Shown here one piece after another: positions 1 through 8,472 of a stretch of 26,694 nt of DNA (the first letter of the stretch is position 1; every line of letters begins with the position of its first letter). This DNA comes from Perkinsus olseni (Eukaryota > Perkinsozoa > Perkinsida > Perkinsidae), in contig JABANP010000627.1 of NCBI GenBank assembly GCA_013115135.1, positions 1 to 26,694 of the forward strand, given 5' to 3'. A program made the position numbers and the translations under genes. The notes below the pieces were generated by a model. It saw nothing but the letters and a program-made list of their open reading frames with translations. It ran no database searches and was not told the DNA's origin.

Positions 1-587
1 TGGAGTTAATTTATTAACAGACGTAAAATGCGTCTAAGTGTAGCCCCGAATCGTCGTGCGAGTGCGAAGCACTAATCTGGCACAACTGCTCTGTCTCCCT
101 GTGTTGCGCTGACGCTATAAGGAAGTGCGAGTAGTCCAACGTGGCTAATGAGAAGCTGGTTAGCTCCAAGTGCAGTGTCTTCATAGCTCAGTATCTCACG
201 TCTAGAGCCATCTTGGTTCAAGTATCAGTTGACGGTATACGTCTCTTTGACTCTCTCTCCCCAATTTTTTTCTTTTTTTCCTCCTGCGGGGAAGGCTGGT
301 AGTGCATGGTCCAAAGGGACCTGGTAGCCGAGCTACCTAAGCAACCAGCTTGCTGCCTTCAGAGTTACACTCTGATAGGCGCGGTCTCACCCAACTTCCT
401 CGCGGGAAGACGCCGGCCGTAAAAGCCCTATCTATGCTCATACCTGCGTTTGTTGTGTTACCAAGCCTGGGCGGAACGAATCAGGAATTTTACTAACAGA
501 GTGGCGCAAACAATTCGCTCTCTATAGACAATTTTACTTCCTTCGCTCCGCCATTGCTCTCAGCGCGCGGCCCAAAAATGCGACTCA
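1..587. other. Gene-free segment
   Basis: I see no supported gene here. On the minus strand a reading frame continues through this segment from the repeat array next to it, but its composition changes and nothing looks like a domain. Between about 264 and 290 the plus strand is a T/C-rich run. Small hairpins are present: one near 361-373 (AGAGT/ACTCT) and one near 396-410 (CTTCC/GGAAG). Their meaning is unknown. Confidence 0.5.
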
Positions 588-811
588 AGCAGCATAGTGT
601 ACGAGTCGTGCTCGTGTACGAGCTGACGATGTACGAGTTTTTATGTGTATGGGTTTTTACGTGTATGAGTTTTATGCGTACGAGTATTATGTGTACGAGT
701 TTTAAGTGTACGAAATGACGGTGTACGGATCCAAGGGGTGAACGAGCATTCAGTGTACGAGTCGTGTACGAAATGAAAGTGTACGAGTTTTCGGTGTACG
801 AGTCGTGATAC
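588..811 (+). repeat. Degenerate 16-bp tandem array (GTGTACGA family)
   Basis: About 14 units beginning GTGTACGA (variants ATGTACGA, GTGTATGA, GCGTACGA) recur every 11-17 bases, with a variable second half (GTTTT, AATGA, GTCGT). The same unit, as GTGTACGAAA or its complement, builds both ends of the foldback element at 12702-13660, so this is a member or remnant of the same repeat family. No partner array in the opposite orientation is visible nearby, so only one arm seems to be present. It abuts the end of the retroposed cDNA fragment on its right side. The long minus-strand reading frame that crosses it encodes low-complexity peptide and is not regarded as a gene. Confidence 0.85.
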
Positions 812-1044
812 ACCCGGCTCGTCAGTATGCGAGACATCGCCACATACTTGCTCTGGGGCTTGATGCATACCTTCCCATCAGGATCATGAGTAGCGAGACC
901 ACATTCGATCAAGCAATTGTCGACGATGAGGATGTGATGGGCAAGGTCGACGCGGCTGACGAGGGCGGGGAGCGCAGTTTTGCCAAATGCCGCTGTCGCC
1001 ATATTAAGGGCAGGTGTTCCGCTTCCTTGAGGGTTGTCAGACAT
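812..1044 (-). pseudogene. Truncated retroposed cDNA fragment downstream of a spliced leader
   Basis: Reading leftwards from an ATG at 1044, an open frame of about 77 codons begins MSDNPQGSGTPALNMA and continues until it meets the repeat array at about 811. The ATG lies 23 bases after a complete spliced-leader sequence (1068-1089), with no intron donor between them. This is the arrangement of a mature trans-spliced mRNA, not of a genomic gene, so I infer reverse transcription and reinsertion of an mRNA. I do not recognise the protein. A weak ankyrin-like feel is not good enough to name it. There is no poly(A) tract and no original 3' end; the copy is cut off by the array. Frame and start are well supported by the leader; function is unknown. 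Confidence 0.6.
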
Positions 1045-1067
1045 TGACTGAACCCAACAATTCAGAA

Positions 1068-1089
1068 CTTGAGCCAAGATGGCTACGGA
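1068..1089 (-). other. Relict spliced-leader sequence (dinoflagellate/Perkinsus type)
   Basis: On the minus strand the bases read T, then CCGTAGCCAT, then C, then TTGGCTCAAG. This matches the 22-nt trans-spliced leader of dinoflagellates and perkinsids (first base A, G or T). The C at the variable position is the form I associate with Perkinsus. A genuine SL RNA gene would continue with GT, an intron and an Sm site; here the next bases are TTCTGAATTG, so this is a leader copied with an mRNA. Confidence 0.9.
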
Positions 1090-1207
1090 CTGACTTATAC
1101 CAATCTCATCAATACTGATCGCACAACAACCAACCAGTGTTACCATAGCTAAAAAGGGTGCACGCATGCACACTGAGATCGGGAGATAGACACAATGAGA
1201 CATTCCT

Positions 1208-1564
1208 CTAACATACATCACATGGACCGCATACAGGTACCGTTCCAGGACACTCAAAAGAATCCCGATCACAGGTCGGATCGATCCCGGTAGAATGAGC
1301 GCGTGGGCGAGTAGGGACGGCACTATTACCCGAAGGAATGGAAAATGTGGATGGTGTAACCACAACCGAACCCTTGCCACGGCCGACTGCGTTGATACCG
1401 CGAGCCTTACAACCCCAAGTATTAGTTGATCGAACCGACGGACCCTGCCTTGTACTGACGCGTGACGTATCCTCAGTGCACTTGTGAATAAGTCTCGGAG
1501 AACGGCGAACACCCTCTGATATATGAGCGGCCTCACTACATGCTCCACTTCGCGCTAGAACCAT
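1208..1564 (-). pseudogene. gag: Truncated element-II gag N-terminus
   Basis: The first roughly 118 codons are nearly identical to the start of the element-II gag at 18478. Shared stretches include SEGVRRSPRLIHKCTEDTSR and the RPRAHSTGIDPTCDRDS block. The frame ends two codons after homology is lost, where the copy is broken at about 1214. It lacks the matrix/capsid-like region, zinc knuckles and everything downstream, so it cannot make a working gag. An ATG at 1564 corresponds to the ATG at 18478. Confidence 0.8.
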
Positions 1565-1888
1565 GACTACTATCAACTCAAGGTCTGAACTACTGGATCT
1601 ACAAGCTACCTTCTAACCAACGTAACGTGCGTGCACCGTAACTAGACGTCAGTTGCGAACCTCAACAGTGCAGTAAGTGAACCAGGAACTCTGTGGCGGT
1701 CCACGGTTTAGGCAAACCTAGCTACCGCAACAATCCAACGAGTTGCAACAGTTGCACCAATCCACAGCAGTTGCACAGCTTCAAACCTCACGCAACGCGC
1801 AAAGCAAGCTGCACGCAAACACAATGCACGCGCACTTGCAGACTTAAGAGCCCTCAACGTTGAAAGAATGCCACTGCGGCATCGCACA
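1214..1888 (-). mobile_element. 5' fragment of a second element-II copy, inverted
   Basis: The reverse complement matches 18160-18830 at high identity, with only scattered substitutions. It includes the whole upstream region and the first roughly 120 codons of the element-II gag (start ATG near 1564, frame open to 1208). The match begins at the same base in both copies (TGTGCGAT at 1888 reading left, and at 18160 reading right), with unrelated flanks. This marks a real element terminus. At 1214 the match stops abruptly and unrelated sequence follows, so the copy is truncated. The two copies form an inverted repeat about 16 kb apart. Confidence 0.9.
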
Positions 1889-1989
1889 ATCCGGCGCAGC
1901 TACCCACGGTCACAGCGCGATCAGAGCTCGCAAGGAAACTACATCGTGGAATAAGAAAACTACCCAGAGGATTGCAGCGAGACACTCGA

Positions 1990-3175
1990 TGTGGATCAAA
2001 AAACCTTACCTTTTGCCATGGTAAGGCGAACCGGTGGCAAGAGAAAGCTTCGCGTCGTTTGACTGTAGTAACTTGAGAGGTGTTCAAAGCATACTAAACT
2101 TCATTTCCATACCAGCGAGGAATTTCGGACGGTGCTCGCGAAAGCTCTTACAGAGGGCACTTCCCACGTCTGAGACGTTTCGAGGTTGATAGGCGCGTGT
2201 TTAGGGGAGAAATTTTCTGGCTCTCACACCGCATTCGGGGAAGATCGAGTCAAAGTGCCGTAGACACGATCTCCATCACCAAACGGTACGCCGAGAAGCC
2301 GGAGGCTCATGAGAGATGCTTTTTGATTGGCCCGATCAACCCACTGCGTGGGTACCCCGATCGGGCCCTATCTGAGAGTCTGGTGTTGAGACTACTTCGC
2401 AGCGAGCTCCGAGGTCGGACGTCGTTACCTCCCCAAAGAAGAGTTTCCAGCAAAGCCCACGAGGGACAGTCGAAGCTAATCGGTTGCATCAGGATATGTC
2501 CAGATCGACAACCCTTTCTCGTGAAGCATGCGGAGATATAGCTGCGCTAAACTTCTCTATGCGGAGACTATGCAAGGTTAATCATTTTTCTGGCTCCAGT
2601 ACGGTTCTTGACTCGATATACTGTATAGGTGCTGATCTCGCAGACTCTGCAGAGCGGTCAGTGTGATCTTCGCCAGAAATGAACCGTTTACTCATTCCTC
2701 AGGTACGGGCCTTGCTGCATACCACCCTTCGAAACTTACTGTCACCCCTCGAAGTCGTGGATCACGGCTCTTCTCCTAGGGCCCTCGCCCTGTTCGTGGG
2801 TGCTTGAGATGTTCGACGAGCGGCTGCGTCAACAATCGACACAGTCTGTAACAACTACGGGGGGGGATAGCCCGCCCTGTACTCGTAATCCGATCGCGTT
2901 AGGGCAAACTTATCTCAACGGACTATCGGATAGTCACTATCTCGCATTTCAACCTTAGCGATTTCCCCACACATGGAGTTTGAAGGACTCTTGTCCTACT
3001 GAGAGCCATTAGGCTCTCACTCAGTAGCCACGGGCACCCAAAATTGTCATCGGTAACTCATATGGGTCTCTTAGACAAGTTATGGTTCCGTGATGTGGAG
3101 CCGTTGCACGCATGCCCCGATGGGGAGAGTGGCCATTCAACGCAATATGTTCTCACAGAGCAAGCTGACGATCCC
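1990..3175. repeat. Diverged direct repeat, copy A
   Basis: This segment aligns with 3640-4905 (copy B) over most of its length. Matches include GTACCAGCGAGGAATTTC-like (2110s against 3770s), GAGAAGC..GAGGCTCATG, the nested hairpin at 2329-2367, CAGGATATGT (2490s against 4155s), and the stretch around CAACGCAATATGTTCTCAC at the right end. Overall identity looks like 60-70 percent. No reading frame is conserved between the copies, so the short open frames here are not considered genes. Unlike copy B, copy A is not followed by a recombinase. Confidence 0.75.
2329..2367. other. Nested hairpin, copy A
   Basis: The outer arms GCCCGATC (2330-2337) and GATCGGGC (2359-2366) pair perfectly. Inside is a second stem, ACCCA (2339-2343) with TGGGT (2349-2353), around a five-base loop. 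The same architecture is kept in copy B at 3997-4033 with one compensatory base-pair change. Confidence 0.8.
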
Positions 3176-3640
3176 AACCCCAATGGGACTGCTCGACGAT
3201 CCGGAGTGCGAATGCACCAACGGCGTAGGTACCACCATTGAGTATGACGGGGGTTCATACTAAGCCAGCGCGTTTCGGAGAACGTACGCATGCTCATACG
3301 CATGTCCAAACGCATGCCCAACGCTAGAGAACGCATGACAGCGCAGGATCCGTAATCGCTTATAACTTCATAGCCAGAGCGCTAATAGTTAGCTGGGGGT
3401 AATGTTCAGAACCGGTAACTTCTCCCATACCTACTGCCCGATTTTCAGCCTCATACCTGCTGCGCGCTAAGAATAAAGTAACATGACACCACGAATCACG
3501 ATTTGCTACAACTTGTCTATGGGTCTTGCAGGGTCCGTGGGGTGACTTTCGCGCTCGCCCGGGGGCCCCAACCCCCGGAGCGCGAAAGGGCGCCTTCGGC
3601 GTGCAATTAAGCTTTTGGCAAAGCAAGTTCGCGCCTGCAC
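3176..3640. other. Gene-free spacer with strong GC hairpin
   Basis: I find no supported gene between the two repeat copies. Short ACGCATG motifs recur around 3286-3340. The most visible structure is a long GC-rich stem-loop at 3547-3587, followed by a small CGCC-TTC-GGCG hairpin near 3592-3602. Open frames are short and not conserved. Confidence 0.5.
3547..3587. other. 41-nt GC-rich hairpin
   Basis: TTTCGCGCT (3547-3555) pairs perfectly with AGCGCGAAA (3579-3587). Inside, CCGGGGG pairs with CCCCCGG across a short CCCCAA loop. The predicted stem is very stable. It lies just upstream of copy B and has no counterpart upstream of copy A. Confidence 0.8.
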
Positions 3641-3996
3641 CTAGACTATATGAAAATCTCACCTTTCTGCCAGGTAAAGCCAACCGGTGATGAGACTGGG
3701 AGTAGAAAGTTTTGCGGTACTTGGCTCAAGTAACTTAAGAGGTCGCAGCAGTTTACTAACCATCATTCCCGTACCAGCGAGGAATTTCAGACAGTGCTCT
3801 TGAAAGCACTAACAAAAACCGTTTTACACGCCTTACGGTTGACAGAGCTGATTGTGGGGATGCGCGTTTGTCGAAGAAATTCCCCGACTCTCGTACTGCC
3901 TTTGAGGGAGACAGAGTCATAGGGCCTTAGGCACAATCTTTACCACCAAAGGGTCCACGGAGAAGCTAGAGGCTCATGGGCGATGCCTCTTGAGCA

Positions 3997-4033
3997 GCCC
4001 GACCGACCCACTGCATGGGTACCCCGGTCGGGC
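3997..4033. other. Nested hairpin, copy B
   Basis: GCCCGACC (3997-4004) pairs with GGTCGGGC (4026-4033), with inner stem ACCCA (4006-4010) and TGGGT (4016-4020). Relative to copy A, the pair T2336-A2360 has become C4003-G4027. Both sides changed and pairing was kept. Confidence 0.8.
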
Positions 4034-4812
4034 CCTATCTCGGAGTCTGCTGTTGAGGCTGATTAGCAGCGACCTCCGAGGTCTGACTTAGTAACTCACG
4101 CCCTGACGGGTCTTCAGAAATGCGCACAGCGGAAAGTCGAAGCCACATGGCTAGATCAGGATATGTGGTTCAGGTTGGTACTGCTTCTTCGCGGAACATG
4201 CGAGAGGAGAGATACGCTAATCCTCTGAGAGACGAGACTACGCACGGTGAGGCATTTTTCTACCTCCAGTACGACTCTCGACTCGAGATACAGACACCCG
4301 GGCCGTCATATAGCGGGAATCGCGAAGCAACCAGTGTGATCCTCATCCGATACGAACCGGTCGGTCTTCCTTTGAGTAACGCTCCTCGGAACTTGTTGTC
4401 ACCTCTCGAGGCATGGTTCTGTGAGCTGTGGGTCATGGCCCCTCTCCCGGCCTCTTGTTTGCGTGTACGTATAAAATGTTCCACGATAGACTGCGTTGAA
4501 GATCGATCCACGATGTTAACTATAGGGGGAGGTAGCAGACCAGATAATCGTCACTGATCTGGTTTAACCCGATCAGTGATCGGCGATCACGCTGGGTCAA
4601 ACTAATCTCCACGGGACTAACCGTTTGTCGCTATCATCTCACATTCCAACATTTGTGATCCATCCACTGTTGATGATCCACACATCGAGTTTGAACGACT
4701 CTCGTACTGCTGGGAGCGATTAGGCACTCGCTCTGCGGCCGAGGGGACCGGAGATCAGCTTCGGTAACCCACATTGGCCTCTTTGACAAGTTTCCACTCC
4801 GTGATGCGGAGC

Positions 4813-4854
4813 GGTTGCACGCATGCCCCGAGTGGTTGCACGCATGCCCTGAGT
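4813..4854. repeat. 21-bp tandem duplication
   Basis: Two back-to-back copies of a 21-bp unit starting GGTTGCACGCATGCCC differ by one C/T. Copy A of the larger repeat has a single unit near 3102, so this is a local duplication specific to copy B. Confidence 0.85.
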
Positions 4855-4940
4855 GAGCCCATGACCATCCAACGCAATATGTTCTCACGGAATGAGCTAG
4901 CCAGCACAATTCTCATGACACAGCCGGTGCATGACAGGCG

Positions 4941-5573
4941 GTGATTATTGACGAGGAGGTTATCAACGCTCTCGCGGAGTATCCACCCGATAGGCTGCGT
5001 GAGCATGCCGTCGCGCATGCGGCTGTGCTCACAGGGGTGGCCTTGGCTCTGAGGCCATCGGAGTTGTTGCGTATCAAAGGTGAAGACATTTTGGTGACGG
5101 CTCTGCACGGTAGTGGGGGTGTTGAAGGGCGTATCAACTTAGGAGTGACCAAGACCCGTAGGTTAGAGGAGATGCTCGTTTCGTGTCCGCTGGCTGCAGA
5201 ACAATGTCGGGTTGAGAATTTGTGGTGTGTGGCTCATTTCTTGAAGAACGAGAAGGAAAATGCGCCGCCAGTGCTCGAGGTGTTTCGTTCGCTGCGGAGA
5301 GGTTTCTCTAAAGCGGTCAGGAAACTGGCGGAAATTCTACCGAGAGGTGTGAGTGCCCAGGCAGTGGATTATCTCCTGAAGTTCACTGGCTATTCCTGTC
5401 GGAGATCCTCGGCCACGTTTCAACGACGTGCTGGGGTTAGCGAAAGGTCAATGATGCATCACTGTCGATGGAAGACCGCGGCGATGGTGGAAACATACAC
5501 GAGAGAACAACAAAGTCTCGAAGGTCGAACCACAGCAGCAGTTATAATGAAGCATGTCAGTGGGGCTAAGTAG
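4941..5573 (+). CDS. Tyrosine recombinase, catalytic domain (probable fragment)
   Basis: This 210-codon frame has the layout of a tyrosine recombinase/integrase catalytic domain. Arg38 lies in ALALRPSELLRIKGEDI, the typical first-Arg helix. Lys71 in VTKTRR fits the beta-hairpin lysine. The box II position reads Y151-S-C-R154, where the family usually has HxxR. W177 in HHCRW and the nucleophile candidate Y186 (VETYTRE) are nine residues apart, the normal spacing. The His-to-Tyr change in box II is unusual. The frame opens with GTG at 4941 because TGA lies at 4932, so the N-terminal core-binding domain is absent or was lost by frameshift. Such recombinases move DNA through a covalent 3'-phosphotyrosine; in eukaryotes they occur in Crypton and DIRS/Ngaro transposons. 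No RT of DIRS type is adjacent, so a Crypton-like origin is possible but unproven. Confidence 0.75.
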   Translation: MIIDEEVINALAEYPPDRLREHAVAHAAVLTGVALALRPSELLRIKGEDILVTALHGSGGVEGRINLGVTKTRRLEEMLVSCPLAAEQCRVENLWCVAHFLKNEKENAPPVLEVFRSLRRGFSKAVRKLAEILPRGVSAQAVDYLLKFTGYSCRRSSATFQRRAGVSERSMMHHCRWKTAAMVETYTREQQSLEGRTTAAVIMKHVSGAK

Positions 5574-6660
5574 AGTGAGTTTGCCAATTAGATGCCGTGC
5601 ATGTCCTAGTTTGACGAGTTAGTCCTTTTTGTTTCCCTCCCCGCCCATTTACATCCGTGACGTGTTCCGTCAGTTAAGGACAAATAGGTTGGCATGATGG
5701 ATGGAGGTTGTTGGGGGGTCTTCGTCTCGCGCGCGGTGGGGGTTAGTTGGGCGAGCATCCCAAGCGCTCGAGAAATCAGACGAGTTCGAGTGGTCCCAAG
5801 GTGAGCTGCTGCGAAGCCTTCTCCAAGGTGTGCTCCCGGCACGTACTCCGAGATGGGGTGCCGGGAGCCGACCAGATAAGGAGTAGCGGAGAATGGAATA
5901 TTAGAGCGGATGAAGTTCGTCCGGACGTTGGGTGTGAGAATTGCCCGAGCGGGTTGGTTGGGCCAGTGGATTGGTATTGGGAGGTCGGGCCAGAAATAGA
6001 GAGGGCGTTCACTCCGGTGTGGGGAGTATGGTCGTCTAGCGGTAGGCGACCAGGGGCCTTAGCCATCGGTGGCGGAGGCCAGGACATACGCCAAGGCGGC
6101 GACACTTCGGGTCAAACAAGTGTGGCGTCGCCTGGGTTGGCGTGATGGGCACCGGAGATGAACGCGTCAGCTCAGCGGTGGAAGCGAAGGAGCTTGCCGC
6201 TGGCTGACCAATTCCCGATACCTCCCAACTCTAGGACAGCGGGTGTAAGGGTCACGAGAGGAGGAGTTGAACTAGGTCTTGGCCGACTTCTACCAGCCTT
6301 AACGTTGGAAGAGGAGAAGTTCGCAATGAAAAACAGGAGCTCGACACATGATCCCCAGGTTCGAACCCCGGGAAGGGCTTTTTTCCTATATTCTCTTTTT
6401 CACCACAATTCTCTTCCTTCTGCGACAGTTTTAACCCCTTTATCGCGATTTCCTCCATTGTACCACCTTTTCTCCAGACTCTGGAGCCCAGAGCTATTTC
6501 TATTCGGGTTTCCAGGGCCGTTAGTACACTTTCAACCCTCGGGTGACTGCTACTCATTGTCGGCCGATCGTCTTGTGCATGCGTGCATAGCTTATTCCCC
6601 TCGAGAGACTAAGCTTAGAAGCAGGAAGTAGAAGACTTTACCATCTTTCTCGCCTTGCGT
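5574..6660. other. No convincing gene; hairpin and B-box-like sequence
   Basis: Several overlapping open frames of 60-157 codons occur on both strands, but none shows a domain, a consistent codon pattern or homology within the window. A 22-base hairpin lies at 6030-6051: GGTCGTCTA against TAGGCGACC around GCGG, with one T-G wobble. GGTTCGAACCCCG at 6357-6369 is like an RNA polymerase III B box or tRNA T-arm and is followed by a T run at 6379-6384. Confidence 0.45.
6357..6384 (+). promoter_or_regulatory. tRNA T-arm/B-box-like sequence with T run
   Basis: GGTTCGAACC inside a possible T-arm (CCAGG / CCCGG) is followed about ten bases later by six T residues, like a pol III terminator. No matching acceptor 5' strand or good A box is found at tRNA distance. 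At best it is a fragment of a tRNA or tRNA-derived repeat. Confidence 0.3.
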
Positions 6661-7550
6661 TGATTATGAGCAACAACGGAGAAGCCACAGGTGACCTATT
6701 ACCTATAACGCAAGGCCTTCGGGTTTGGGGTGAAGGTCACCCGAAGGGCGACCTGAGTCGGGTTTCTGGCTCACGGGGGTTACGGTCAGTACTCTGCTAG
6801 GTCTTGGTTTTCTTTTTTTGACGCTGCGTGGTTGCAACGCAACGCAACGCAACGCCTATTACCGGGGCATTACACGCCTATTGGCGTATTGCCCCTACCA
6901 CGACCAATGCACTCACGGGCAGTAACCAGTGGCAGCATCATCCCTCAACCCCAAAAATATGCAGTACGCATAGTGAAACATGATCGAAACGCTAAAGCAA
7001 AAGATTAAAAGTGGTGAGGGGAACGAGGGAATACAGCGACTAGTCCACAACTACAGTGTAATCGACTATGAGTATCAGGCAATATAGTCGGGCAGCAATG
7101 GAGCCAATGCACAACCCGGACAGTACCACAGTCATGGTAGTAATCGTAGCGGCGAATCGACAGCGTAGAGACGAGAAGGGGCATAGATAGATGGAAAGTG
7201 GGGAGGAGGGAATTTTTACCGCCACTCAGTCACCACCCGTTGGGTGATCGTCGAGTTCGGTATAGTCGGTCTAGCTTCGCATACTCCGAATGAGTATCAC
7301 CCCCACGCCACGTTGAGGCGCTAGACCATATGGGAGTGCGTGGTTGCGTGACGACCAGCAACGCAACGCTACGGTCGTCAAAACGCGCACAGTGCGCGTC
7401 CCAGAAGGGCGCGCGAACGCCCAGATTCGACGCAAGATTCGTAACGGTGAAACGGCTGACTACTTTCACCCCTTTTTCACCAACTGGTTGAGCTTTTTGA
7501 CCTGTGGGTTGATTCGACTATCGTTATTAGCCTTATGTCGATGACTACGG
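6661..7550. other. Gene-free segment with CAACG repeats and a hairpin
   Basis: No gene is supported. There is a perfect (CAACG)4 tract at 6835-6854. A hairpin follows at 6864-6895, where GGGGCATTACACGCC faces GGCGTATTGCCCC with a bulge. A related stretch, GCGTGGTTGCG followed by CAACGCAACGC, recurs near 7338-7370, which hints at a small repeat spanning 6820-7370. Confidence 0.5.
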
Positions 7551-8049
7551 TCTATCGTCTGCACTAGACTTAGTGAGTATTGCAACTAGTCGTATATCAT
7601 CTAGTCGCTCGAGCCACTATCATAAGGACCTAGACTACTATCGCTTGAGTATTGTATCTAGTGACTAGGATTGTGTTCCTCTAGTCGGTTGGATACTAGA
7701 CTGGTGATTGGCTCTTATCGGATTTGGTTCTCTCGCGGATCCATTCGGCAGCGCTTTGCGACACAGCACTACTCCTCTCCTCTACTACTCGTCGCTCCTC
7801 ACAGCGCGCTCGCCGCACTCGCTGCCGACCCGCGCATTCTACCGGGATATGGTTCCTTCAGCCGACGCTACTACTATGTTCTACTATCAAGTGGCGGCAG
7901 TCCTTCAATGGGTCTTCGAGGTTACCACGAGACCAAGATTGATCACCTTGTGCTTTACGATAACTACTCATCCCCGAAGGACTACTACCGTCATTCTGCC
8001 ACTTGGTATGCGAGCATTCACTACAAGTCGGCCTGGCTCCTCAAGTGGT

Positions 8050-8087
8050 CTACAGCCATGTGTACTAGCTATACACTATGGCTGTAG
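8050..8087 (+). other. Hairpin with 15-bp stem
   Basis: CTACAGCCAT (8050-8059) pairs with ATGGCTGTAG (8078-8087). The stem continues with GTGTA (8060-8064) against TACAC (8072-8076), broken only by one unpaired T, around a CTAGCTA loop. Confidence 0.85.
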
Positions 8088-8101
8088 TCCCAGACGACAT
8101 G

Positions 8102-8139
8102 GTAGACATGATGGCGGGGAAACCTGCCGTGTAGTCTAC
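8102..8139 (+). other. Two-part hairpin capped by a GAAA tetraloop
   Basis: Outer stem GTAGAC (8102-8107) with GTCTAC (8134-8139); inner stem GGCGGG (8113-8118) with CCTGCC (8123-8128, one G-T pair), closing a GAAA loop. The GNRA loop is a typical stable RNA cap. Confidence 0.8.
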
Positions 8140-8344
8140 TACCCCACAACAACCACTACTCGGTATTCATCAGTGTGCACGGGTGAATACCACGGAGTCA
8201 GAGGTGCCATTATCCTACTACGATTTACTGAGCCTACCTTACACCCACTAGAAGCATGGTTGACGAATCTGCTTCTGTTGCTACTTACTACTACGACCTT
8301 GTGAGAGCTAGGTTCGTAGCATGTCACTGACAGAGCTGTATTAA

Positions 8345-8424
8345 GGAGCTTCAAACAACTATGCAGACAACTGGGTTTCGCTGCGCCTGTCTACCACTGT
8401 TACCCGGTAACTACATGAAGCTCC
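8345..8424 (+). other. Long-range stem with internal hairpins
   Basis: GGAGCTTCA (8345-8353) pairs perfectly with TGAAGCTCC (8416-8424) across 62 bases. Inside are AGACA (8365-8369) with TGTCT (8388-8392) and the GTTACC-C-GGTAAC palindrome (8399-8411), giving a multi-branched fold. Confidence 0.7.
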
Positions 8425-8431
8425 GACTGTA

Positions 8432-8472
8432 TTCTACGATGTGGTACTACGTGACTTCCCCATCTTGTAGAA
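8432..8472 (+). other. Hairpin
   Basis: TTCTAC (8432-8437) pairs with GTAGAA (8467-8472), then GATGTGG (8438-8444) pairs with CCCCATC (8458-8464) with one mismatch. A two-base bulge lies on the right arm. Confidence 0.75.

Larger units (their letters stand above)
3640..4905. repeat. Diverged direct repeat, copy B
   Basis: Second copy of the 1990-3175 sequence, offset about 1.65 kb at its left end and 1.74 kb at its right end, so several small indels separate them. It keeps the nested hairpin (3997-4033) and has an extra self-complementary patch near 4534-4556 (CCAGAT/ATCTGG). It also has a 21-bp unit duplicated in tandem (4813-4854) that copy A carries once. The 4120-4557 open frame is not conserved in copy A and is probably chance. 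The tyrosine recombinase frame begins about 35 bases after homology ends, suggesting that copy B is the flank of that element. Confidence 0.75.

Noticed and set aside
588..811. CRISPR-like periodic array
   Set aside because: Units are contiguous and degenerate with no unique spacers of constant length, and the context is eukaryotic.
493..1548. Long minus-strand open frame of 351 codons
   Set aside because: It is a composite: another frame of the element II gag fragment, then the leader and retroposed cDNA, then the low-complexity array. Only the part after the ATG at 1044 is supported.
2290..2440. Ribosomal RNA fragment in the repeats
   Set aside because: The folded, conserved look suggested rRNA, but I could not match any universal rRNA motif.
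4120..4557. 145-codon frame in repeat copy B
   Set aside because: The matching region of copy A does not keep the frame or the peptide.
6297..6384. tRNA gene with long variable arm
   Set aside because: A T-arm-like motif and T run exist, but there is no pairing acceptor strand and no good A box at the right distance.
5701..6631. Overlapping frames of 61-157 codons
   Set aside because: No domain, no consistent codon use, both strands open in parallel, no homology in the window.
7708..8304. 198-codon frame in the element I leader
   Set aside because: It is crossed by several perfect hairpins, a parallel frame is open too, and its peptide reflects ACT/CTA composition only.
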